Assembly: GCA_964533785.1 (NCBI GenBank)
Contig: CAZHNG010000095.1
Location: 1 to 19,876, forward strand
Length of the DNA: 19,876 bases
From: JANQRV01 sp964533785
GTDB lineage: Bacteria; Bacteroidota; Bacteroidia; Chitinophagales; Saprospiraceae
Reading direction: 5' to 3'
Below are positions 7,782 to 14,456 of the stretch, piece by piece. The translations under genes and the position numbers were made by a program. Within the stretch, counting starts at the first letter, position 1, and every line of letters begins with the position of its first letter. The notes beneath the pieces are model-generated. The model ran no database searches and was not told where the DNA came from. It saw only the letters and a list, made by a program, of their open reading frames with translations.

Positions 7782-9638
7782 ATGTTAAAAAAGAAGAAAG
7801 CCCTTTTGATATTCGTCTTTTTCCTGGCGTTGGTATGGTATTTCTTTTTTGGATTGAATGAACGAAACGATTTACCAGCTTCTCCAATAGTGCATGAAAT
7901 GCTCGGCGGGACTGAAAGTTGTATGCAATGTCACCATGACTTGAAAGGGTTCGCTCCTGCTCATAACCCTGAAGTTATTGGTTGTACGCCCTGTCACTCG
8001 GGAGATCCGCTGGCTAATACAAAGGAGGTTGCCCACAAGGGGCTTATCCTCATACCCGGTAATCTCACAGATGTGCATCAAACCTGTGGTGCCGCTAATT
8101 GCCACCTTGATATTGCCGATCGGATAGCGCATTCTTTGATGACGACTATGTCCGGTGTCATCAGCGTCGACCGTTTTGTTTTTGGAGAATTGGATGCTCC
8201 TGAAGGTAACTTCCACATCAAAGATCTGGGGAATACAGCAGCGGATACCCATTTAAGGCACCTTTGTGCCTCCTGTCATCTGGGCAACCAAAAGGATCAA
8301 CTTGGTCCCGTTACCGAACTTTCGAGGGGTGGTGGATGTAATGCCTGTCACCTCAACTATCCGGAACCGGCTGATGAACCTGCCCTTCACCCGGGACTAA
8401 CGGTAGCGGTGAAAGACGATCATTGTTTTGGTTGTCATAGTCGTTCCAGTCGCATCGCCTTAAATTACGAAGGGTGGCACGAGACCAACCTGACGGCTGA
8501 CCAAATGGAGGAGAACAATCCTCATTATCGATTGCTTCAGGATGGTCGGGTTGTGGAATTCATTCAGAATGATGTCCATCACCAGGCTGGGCTTTCTTGT
8601 ATTGATTGTCATCATGTTGATGAGGTCATGGGCGACGGTAAAAGCTACCAGCACAAAGAAGAGGCCCTTAAAATCCAGTGTGAAGATTGCCATACCCATG
8701 CCGGCTTTAACACCGTACCTTATGAACAATTGGATAGAGAAAGTAAAAAACTATTGGCCTTGCGAAATATCGATCCGCAAAACAAACGGTTTATCCTTTC
8801 CAACAGTGGTTTGGCTTTGGTGAACGGATGGATAGATAGCCTGAACAATAGTCAGTTGGTTGGAAAGAATAACAACCAAACTTACCCTTTAAGGCCTCCT
8901 GCTTCCGTCTGTACTCTACAAGGAGGTCATAGCAGGCTGGATTGTGGAGCTTGTCACACCAGTTGGGCACCGCAATGTATCGGTTGTCACAACACTTTTG
9001 CCCCTCAAAAAGAGGGATATGATCTATTGGCAAAAGAGTCCGTTGATGGCAAGTGGACCGAGCATGTCGGTCTTTTCTTCTCCGATCTTCCGACCCTGGG
9101 TATCGTTGAGTTGCCAAATAGTCAAGACCAGGAGGTAGAGGAAATCAAAACCTTTATTTCCGGAATGATCTTATCTATAGATAAGTCAAATTTTGATAGC
9201 GGGCCTGCTCCTGCGATCTTTCACAGGCTGTATGCGCCAACTTCAGCACATACCACCAGTGCTACGGGGCGTTCGTGCAAATCCTGTCACAACAACCCTC
9301 TTGCAATTGGCTACGGACGAGGAGAATTAACTTATGAAACTTCATCGGGAAAAGGTATTTGGCGATTTGTTCCGGAATACGCCAATTCGGATTTTGATCA
9401 GCTTCCTGAAGATGCATGGATCGGCTTTTTGCAAAATTCCCGATCATCGGGGTCAACAAGATCTTATGCACGTCCCTTCAGCATACTTGAACAACAACGT
9501 ATGCTGACCGTTGGTGCCTGCTTATCCTGCCACGATCAAAATAGTGAACTTATGCTGGAAAGTATTACGGACTTTCAAAAGGTGCTGGAAAAAAGGAGTG
9601 CGCAATGCATAATACCCGATTGGAGCGCGCATGATTAA
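7782..9638 (+). CDS. Membrane-anchored dodecaheme cytochrome c
   Basis: A 618-residue protein with an uncleaved-looking N-terminal membrane helix after a Lys cluster (MLKKKK, then about residues 7-24), followed by a large periplasmic part. Eleven CxxCH heme-binding motifs begin at residues 47, 68, 162, 186, 215, 273, 300, 388, 399, 499 and 580, and a twelfth candidate is C102-GAAN-CH, a rarer CX4CH form. Many extra His residues (for example HNP, HHQ, HKE) could be distal ligands. It is divergently transcribed from the molybdoenzyme operon, with Crp/Fnr-like boxes upstream, so it is the likely electron carrier or a partner reductase. I do not recognise it as NrfA, Otr or Hao; it lacks the CxxCK motif of NrfA. 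Class certain, partner and substrate unknown. Confidence 0.92.
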   Translation: MLKKKKALLIFVFFLALVWYFFFGLNERNDLPASPIVHEMLGGTESCMQCHHDLKGFAPAHNPEVIGCTPCHSGDPLANTKEVAHKGLILIPGNLTDVHQTCGAANCHLDIADRIAHSLMTTMSGVISVDRFVFGELDAPEGNFHIKDLGNTAADTHLRHLCASCHLGNQKDQLGPVTELSRGGGCNACHLNYPEPADEPALHPGLTVAVKDDHCFGCHSRSSRIALNYEGWHETNLTADQMEENNPHYRLLQDGRVVEFIQNDVHHQAGLSCIDCHHVDEVMGDGKSYQHKEEALKIQCEDCHTHAGFNTVPYEQLDRESKKLLALRNIDPQNKRFILSNSGLALVNGWIDSLNNSQLVGKNNNQTYPLRPPASVCTLQGGHSRLDCGACHTSWAPQCIGCHNTFAPQKEGYDLLAKESVDGKWTEHVGLFFSDLPTLGIVELPNSQDQEVEEIKTFISGMILSIDKSNFDSGPAPAIFHRLYAPTSAHTTSATGRSCKSCHNNPLAIGYGRGELTYETSSGKGIWRFVPEYANSDFDQLPEDAWIGFLQNSRSSGSTRSYARPFSILEQQRMLTVGACLSCHDQNSELMLESITDFQKVLEKRSAQCIIPDWSAHD

Positions 9639-9751
9639 AAAACCTGTCTAATGCAAAACAAGGTTTGGGCAAAATCGGTAAATCCTTTCAAAAGACGGCA
9701 GTCACATTTATTTTTGTCCTATCTTTCGGGTGAAAAAAGACCCTTGTAATC

Positions 9752-10738
9752 ATGTTTGATACCAAGAAAAAGATCCTGCGTTGGGGCATCATCGGCGTTG
9801 GCGATGTCACCGAAGTCAAAAGCGGCCCGGCCTACCAAAAAACCGAGGGATTTGAGGTTGTTGCCGTTATGCGCCGTTCTCCCGATAAAGTAAAAGACTA
9901 CGCCGCAAGGCATGGGATTAAAAAATACTACACGGATGCCGATGCCCTTATTCATGACGAAGGAGTGGACGCCGTCTATATTGCTACCCCTCCGGATGCT
10001 CACCGGCACTACGGACTAAAAGTAGCGGCGGCGGGAAAACCCTGCTGTATCGAAAAGCCAATGGCACCAACCTACCAGGATAGCCTCTCCATTTACAATG
10101 CTTTTCAGGAAAAGGAACTGCCTTTATTCATCGCTTATTACCGCCGGTCGTTACCTCGTTTTTTGCAGGTGAAACAATGGATAGACCAGGGAGAGATCGG
10201 TGAAGTGCGGCATGTGGCCCGGTATTTATCCAAACCGCCCGGTCAATTAGATATTTCGGGCGCTTACAATTGGAGGACGGATCCCAAAGTAGCTCCCGGC
10301 GGTTATTTTGACGACCTGGCGAGTCATGACCTCGACCTTTTGGTATTTTTACTGGGGGATATTACGGAAGCCAAAGGTATTAGCCTGAATCAGCAAGGAT
10401 TGTACGCCGCAAAAGACGCCGTTGTCGGTTGCTGGCGGCACAATAAGGGTATTACCGGAACCGGGGATTGGAACTTTGGGAGTTATGAATCAGTGGACCA
10501 GGTGGTCATCACCGGAGATAAAGGGGTGATCAGATTTTCTGTTTTTGCCGAAAATCCCATTGTACTAGAAAATGCATCCGGCAAACAGGAACGGTTTATT
10601 GAACATCCGGAAAATATTCAATTACACCACGTTGAAAATATGCGGGAACATCTGTTGGGGAATAAACCTCATCCCTCTACGGGGTCTTCGGGATTGCATG
10701 TTAGTTGGGTGATGGGAAAAATTTTGGGGAGCGTATGA
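9752..10738 (+). CDS. Gfo/Idh/MocA-family NAD(P)-dependent oxidoreductase
   Basis: A 328-residue cytoplasmic protein with the two-domain layout of the Gfo/Idh/MocA family. The N-terminal Rossmann fold shows WGIIGVGDV (about 11-19), and the family motif CIEKPMA (about 99-105) carries the conserved lysine. A later stretch GGYFDDLASHDLDLLVFLLG holds the conserved substrate-side acidic residue and His. These enzymes oxidise or reduce sugars, inositols or related alcohols and ketones; the substrate here cannot be assigned. It starts 113 bases after the cytochrome gene, with no close downstream partner, so it is probably a separate unit. The length is a little short (330-380 is common) but no motif seems missing. 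Confidence 0.9.
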   Translation: MFDTKKKILRWGIIGVGDVTEVKSGPAYQKTEGFEVVAVMRRSPDKVKDYAARHGIKKYYTDADALIHDEGVDAVYIATPPDAHRHYGLKVAAAGKPCCIEKPMAPTYQDSLSIYNAFQEKELPLFIAYYRRSLPRFLQVKQWIDQGEIGEVRHVARYLSKPPGQLDISGAYNWRTDPKVAPGGYFDDLASHDLDLLVFLLGDITEAKGISLNQQGLYAAKDAVVGCWRHNKGITGTGDWNFGSYESVDQVVITGDKGVIRFSVFAENPIVLENASGKQERFIEHPENIQLHHVENMREHLLGNKPHPSTGSSGLHVSWVMGKILGSV

Positions 10739-11194
10739 GGGGATCTTTTTCATATAGTGTTAGACTTATTTGGCTTGAAGTAACATAGGCTTAGCTATTG
10801 CAATCCCGCATCCCGCTTAAGTCATTAAATTTAACTATATTTCCAAATTGATACTAATTTGAATTTGTGATGTCATTGCAAATTTTTACTATAAATTCAG
10901 CAATTTCTCATGTAGAATTTACACGTAGAAAAAATCGCCACAAACCTGCCTGCCGATACCGTCAGCCCGCCGGCAGGGTAGGCAGGAACACAAAATTGCA
11001 CTAATCTTTTTTGTGAGGATTTTGAGCTTTTGTGTTTTAGTGGCAACCCAAATACGTTTCACATAAGAAATTGCTGCCATAAATTCAATTTAGTATGACG
11101 CTGACTGAAATTATACGATATCATAATTCCACGTCAGGATAATTTCAAAGATGCGGCAAAACTTTCAACACCCTCATAAGTTTAAAATCATTGC
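10739..11194. other. 456-base gene-free spacer
   Basis: No plausible gene is visible. The stretch is AT-rich except for a GC-rich inverted repeat at 10945-10986. Around it are short phrases such as CAAAATTGCACTAATC and TTTTGTGTTTTAGTGGCA, of the kind I associate with repeated intergenic sequences in Bacteroidota. The promoter of the next gene should lie in its last 100 bases but I cannot pick a clear -33/-7 pair. Confidence 0.6.
10945..10986. repeat. GC-rich inverted repeat (REP-like)
   Basis: CCTGCC at 10945-10950 pairs with GGCAGG at 10981-10986, and TGCCG at 10951-10955 pairs with CGGCA at 10971-10975; five unpaired bases interrupt the right arm. It is far richer in GC than its surroundings and lies between two genes on the same strand. 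It resembles the mobile palindromic elements common in Bacteroidota spacers. It could terminate transcription, but no T-run follows directly. Confidence 0.6.
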
Positions 11195-11407
11195 ATGAAG
11201 CTTCGGATCCGGCCCAACCATGTATACTGGTTAATTGTGTTAATTGGCCTTCTCCCCGCCATTGAGGATTTTTCCTTGTTTAATGCTTCGCTGGATGCTT
11301 TATTTCAAAGCAAAGGAGATTCCATCAACGATGTCATTGGAAATTTGGATCAAAGTATCATTGAAAATACCGAAAACCTCGATACAGAGGTAGGTAAGAT
11401 TTTTTAA
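11195..11407 (+). CDS. N-terminal fragment of a two-TM AIM24-like membrane protein
   Basis: Seventy codons from ATG to TAA at 11405-11407. It has a short basic start, a hydrophobic segment (about 9-24, HVYWLIVLIGLL) and an Asn/Asp-rich helical tail. After the stop the same reading frame continues as GAC ATC ATG into the 362-residue ORF, with nothing else disturbed. Read through, the tail becomes VGKIF-x-DIMPTVKELNQG, a continuous amphipathic helix. I therefore take this as the first transmembrane segment and start of the extracytoplasmic linker of one protein of about 435 residues, cut by a single nonsense codon. The alternative is a genuine small membrane protein translationally coupled to the next gene. 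Confidence 0.55.
   Translation: MKLRIRPNHVYWLIVLIGLLPAIEDFSLFNASLDALFQSKGDSINDVIGNLDQSIIENTENLDTEVGKIF
11405..11407 (+). other. In-frame TAA between the two parts of the AIM24-like gene
   Basis: The TAA follows a run of six T (11400-11405). The frame before and after it is identical, so one substitution (for example AAA to TAA) rather than an indel would explain it. Confidence 0.6.
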
Positions 11408-11413
11408 GACATC

Positions 11414-12502
11414 ATGCCTACTGTAAAGGAATTAAATCAAGGAATCTTAAAAAAAGAAACCTGTTATGTAGGATTCCGGTACCCCGTTTGCACCTCTATT
11501 AATTGTGCAAAAGAAAATGCGGCAAATTACTACCAGGGCTGGAGAGCAGAAAGCAAGCAGAAACTGATCAAAAAGGTAAATACCAAAGTGGAGGAAACGA
11601 CAGACCAGGTAAGCGCAACTAAAGCAGACTTACAAGCAACGGAAAAAACCCAGTTGAACAGGTTAAAAACCGGTATGCAAAGTACTTTTCAATTCCTTTT
11701 TGATTCTTTCTTTTTCTTTAATCTATTGATGGATATTCTCTTCGGCTTCGTCATTTTGAAAAGCTTCCTGTACGTATTTGCGAGGGTTGCATTTTCTGCT
11801 AACGAAGAAAATTATGTGACCTTAATGGATTCGGATGAAGAAATGAAAAGCGGAAAACTCACTAAGTTTAAAAATCAATATACTATTCCGCCAGAAGGGG
11901 AAGGTAATTACCTTGTTTCCCGAACCTTCGAACCCAGTGGCCACGCACCAAAATACGTGCTGCCCCAATGGAGCGCAGCAATTCTTGCCCGCCTTACGAC
12001 CCGCAACTACGCCATGAATAAAGTAATGATGAAAGCCGGTAGGGACCCGGTAGTTTTCCGGTCGATGGGTGGAAAAGAATTTGTAGAATGGGATATTGCG
12101 GAAGACGAAGAAGTAATATTTCATTTCACCAATTTTGTCGGAATGAGTGAAGAAATCCAGTTGTCGGCTGTCATCAGCCTGAGATTAACTTCTCTATTAA
12201 TGGGCAGGCTCATATTTACTTCGGCTAAAGGGCCCGGCAAATTGATCTTACAAACCAACGGCAATCCCATCACGGGTGAAGATCAAAAAGGCAGAATTAG
12301 CGTCCCCACCAGCCGCATTCTAGCCTGGCAGAAGAATACGCATTTTAATGTTGAATCGGAACTGACAATGGTCGACGTCTTCATGAGTGGTATTTATTTG
12401 AAAAAGCAAGCCGATGACCTGGTTTTGATCGATGCCGATGTCAAAGGTAAATCCAGGTATGGTATTGTGAAGTTTATTCGCGTATTTTTATTGCCGGTGT
12501 GA
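11414..12502 (+). CDS. Membrane protein with AIM24-like C-terminal domain (main part of interrupted gene)
   Basis: A 362-residue ORF starting at ATG six bases after the TAA of the preceding fragment and in the same frame. Residues 1-90 are helical, with three Cys (C17, C26, C31) and a coiled-coil-like stretch (VNTKVEETTDQVSATKADLQ); 93-125 is a strong membrane segment. The rest is a beta-rich domain (LTKFKNQYTIPPEGEGNYLV, SAKGPGKLILQTNGNP, SRILAWQKNTHFNVES) resembling the AIM24/TIGR00266 family, whose function in bacteria is unclear. Joined to the upstream 70 codons it gives a two-TM protein: N-in, a Cys-bearing coiled coil outside, and the AIM24-like domain in the cytoplasm. Without the first helix this topology would be lost, which argues for one original gene. 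The fold call is tentative. Confidence 0.6.
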   Translation: MPTVKELNQGILKKETCYVGFRYPVCTSINCAKENAANYYQGWRAESKQKLIKKVNTKVEETTDQVSATKADLQATEKTQLNRLKTGMQSTFQFLFDSFFFFNLLMDILFGFVILKSFLYVFARVAFSANEENYVTLMDSDEEMKSGKLTKFKNQYTIPPEGEGNYLVSRTFEPSGHAPKYVLPQWSAAILARLTTRNYAMNKVMMKAGRDPVVFRSMGGKEFVEWDIAEDEEVIFHFTNFVGMSEEIQLSAVISLRLTSLLMGRLIFTSAKGPGKLILQTNGNPITGEDQKGRISVPTSRILAWQKNTHFNVESELTMVDVFMSGIYLKKQADDLVLIDADVKGKSRYGIVKFIRVFLLPV

Positions 12503-12927
12503 GTGAAATGCCGGATTAAACCTGCTAACTGTATATTAACTGATCTGTAAAATCCTGATGGAACCTCTATTTTTCGAGACTTCGTCTCTCCAAATTTGTT
12601 TGAACCATGTAGAACATAGAGGTATGGAGTTGTTTTTCCTTTCTTTTTGAAGGTTGGATCTACTCCGCCACGTGGGGCCCGCCTGGGCAAACGTTTGAGG
12701 ACAAAGAGGCTACGGTAAAAAATTGTTGAATTTTTTCCCGTGTTACTTCATGTCCTCGTATGTTTGCCCAGGCGGGCCCTACGTGGCGGAGCAAACTAAA
12801 TCTCAATCAAATACATTACATTTCGCTTTCGTAAGGAAGAGAATGATGATCAAAAAATCTCCATGAACTAAATGTTCTACATGGTTCAATAAATTTTTGA
12901 AAGGTGAAGTCTTTAAAAGTCTAATTA
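12503..12927. other. 425-base spacer filled by a nested inverted repeat
   Basis: No gene is apparent. Nearly all of the spacer (about 12577-12912) belongs to the long imperfect palindrome described separately. A small hairpin GAGAC-TTC-GTCTC lies at 12576-12588, flanked by CCTCTAT (12564-12570) and ATAGAGG (12616-12622), which are also complementary. The last bases before 12928 are AT-rich without a visible Shine-Dalgarno sequence. Confidence 0.7.
12577..12912. repeat. Long nested imperfect palindrome, possible MITE or structured RNA
   Basis: Three nested levels of complementarity share one centre near 12726. Innermost is AAAAAATT (12717-12724) facing AATTTTTT (12729-12736) across four bases. 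Next, CTCCGCCACGT and GGGCCCGCCTGGGCAAAC (from 12663) face the matching right arm ending at 12791 with one mismatch over that stretch; GAGGACA pairs further in. Outermost, the 18 bases TTGAACCATGTAGAACAT (12600-12617) recur inverted at 12872-12889, and weaker similarity extends to AGACTTC/GAAGTCT. The 129-base core is close to a full hairpin and is much richer in GC than its surroundings. No transposase is encoded. I cannot see target-site duplications clearly. Confidence 0.8.
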
Positions 12928-14433
12928 ATGAAAGCAAAATCAATTCTTAAAACGCTTTTCCTCGTAGGAATCCTTACTGCTTGTCAAACACCCAACCGGG
13001 AAGTTTATACCGGACAAGGCATCATGGCCGGTGAAATAACGGCTAATACCGTGATCTTGCAATCGCGCTTAACGGCTTCGGATACTTTGCTCGCAGGAGA
13101 TCTGCCGGGTAAAGCCGGCTACGGACGATTTGCAGTTTCTACCGATTCAACTTTCGGCACTGCTACCACTACTGATCTTAAGGCAGCATTGCCGGCGAAT
13201 GATTTCCTTGTTAAAAAGAAAATCACCGGCCTCAAGCCCAACACCAGGTATTATTACCAACTGGCCTATGGCATAGATACGACTGATCTTTATAAGAGCA
13301 CTGTTGGTACTTTCCGCACTTTACCGGGACCGAATAATGACGATAAAGTCTCCTTCGTAGTCGTAACCGGGATGAACTATTACCATTTCCACTTTGGGAA
13401 ATACGATAGCACCCAGGCGTACGCCGGCCCCGACAAGGATCTGGGTTATCCTGCATTGGAAACCATTAAGAACCTGGGACCTGACTATTTTATCGGAACG
13501 GGGGATAATGTCTATTTTGATCATCCCAACGAAGCCGGCTTCAAAAGGGCGGTCCAGGCGGGAAGGGCCCCTCATCCCGGCCGTTACGGTGGCAAGGAAG
13601 TGGAGGACGAAACCGGTATGCGGCGTAAATACCACGAACAGTTGGTGCAGCCGAGGTTCCGCCAGCTATTTCTTAGGGTGGGCACCTACTGGGAAAAAGA
13701 TGACCATGATTACCGCTTCAATGATGCCGATCCTTACCAGGAACTGGCGATTTCGCACGAACTGGGCATCAAGAACTTTCGCGAACAATTACCGGTAGTC
13801 GACCCTGATGATCCGGCTGCCAAAACGTACCGTACGCACCGGATGAACCGTGATCTGCAAATTTGGCTTCTTGAAGGGCGGGATTACCGCAGCGCCAATC
13901 AAATGGAAGATGGACCGAATAAGACCCTTTTGGGTGCCGAACAACTCAATTGGCTCAAACGAACCTTGCTGGAAAGCGACGCTACTTTCAAGCTGATCGT
14001 ATCACCGACGCCGATGGTCGGGCCGGACGATGCCTACAAAAGCGATAATCACGTTAATCAAAAAGGCTTCAGATACGAGGGGGAAGCGATATTTCAATGG
14101 TTGGCCGACAATGGTTTCCTCAACAAAAATTTGTACCTCATCTGCGGCGACCGGCATTGGCAATACCACGCCGGGCATCCCAGCGGATTTGAAGAATTCT
14201 CCACCGGAGCGCTTGTCGATAACAATTCCCGAGCAGGAAGAATGGCCGGTGATCCCAACTCTACCGACCCCGACGGCCTGATCAAACAATACTATGTTCA
14301 GGGTACCAATGAAACAGCCGGCGGCGGTTTCTTATGGGTGGCTGTTGAAAGGACAGACGGCACTCCAAAGGCTACCTTCCGGTTTTATGATGAACAGGGA
14401 AAGGTTAATTACGAAGTAATAAAAACACCGTAA
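12928..14433 (+). CDS. PhoD-like phosphatase/phosphodiesterase lipoprotein
   Basis: A 501-residue protein with a lipoprotein signal ending in the lipobox LTAC (C19), so it should be membrane-anchored outside the cytoplasm. Residues about 25-135 form the fibronectin-like N-terminal domain of the PhoD family (GIMAGEITANTVILQSRL...GLKPNTRYYYQL...GTFRTLPG). The metallophosphatase domain follows, with TGDNVYFDHP (191-200), the WEKDDHDYRFND motif (255-266) and CGDRHWQYHAG (406-416), which supply the metal-binding Asp, Asn and His residues. PhoD enzymes hydrolyse phosphate mono- and diesters with Ca/Fe and help in phosphate acquisition. It is monocistronic here and its stop is 23 bases from the convergent cassette. 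I see no Pho box. Family call firm, substrate open. Confidence 0.88.
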   Translation: MKAKSILKTLFLVGILTACQTPNREVYTGQGIMAGEITANTVILQSRLTASDTLLAGDLPGKAGYGRFAVSTDSTFGTATTTDLKAALPANDFLVKKKITGLKPNTRYYYQLAYGIDTTDLYKSTVGTFRTLPGPNNDDKVSFVVVTGMNYYHFHFGKYDSTQAYAGPDKDLGYPALETIKNLGPDYFIGTGDNVYFDHPNEAGFKRAVQAGRAPHPGRYGGKEVEDETGMRRKYHEQLVQPRFRQLFLRVGTYWEKDDHDYRFNDADPYQELAISHELGIKNFREQLPVVDPDDPAAKTYRTHRMNRDLQIWLLEGRDYRSANQMEDGPNKTLLGAEQLNWLKRTLLESDATFKLIVSPTPMVGPDDAYKSDNHVNQKGFRYEGEAIFQWLADNGFLNKNLYLICGDRHWQYHAGHPSGFEEFSTGALVDNNSRAGRMAGDPNSTDPDGLIKQYYVQGTNETAGGGFLWVAVERTDGTPKATFRFYDEQGKVNYEVIKTP

Positions 14434-14456
14434 TATTGGAACGGCATCGGAGGCTT

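Noticed and set aside
9639..9751. Rho-independent terminator after the cytochrome gene
   Set aside because: The pair AACCT...AGGTT is short with a large loop and has no T-run close behind it.
11195..11407. A small toxin or type I antitoxin-like membrane peptide
   Set aside because: The 70 residues fit equally a small hydrophobic peptide, but the following ORF is in the same frame and completes a sensible two-TM topology.
12663..12791. Insertion sequence with terminal inverted repeats
   Set aside because: There is no transposase reading frame between the arms; a MITE-like or structured element remains possible.
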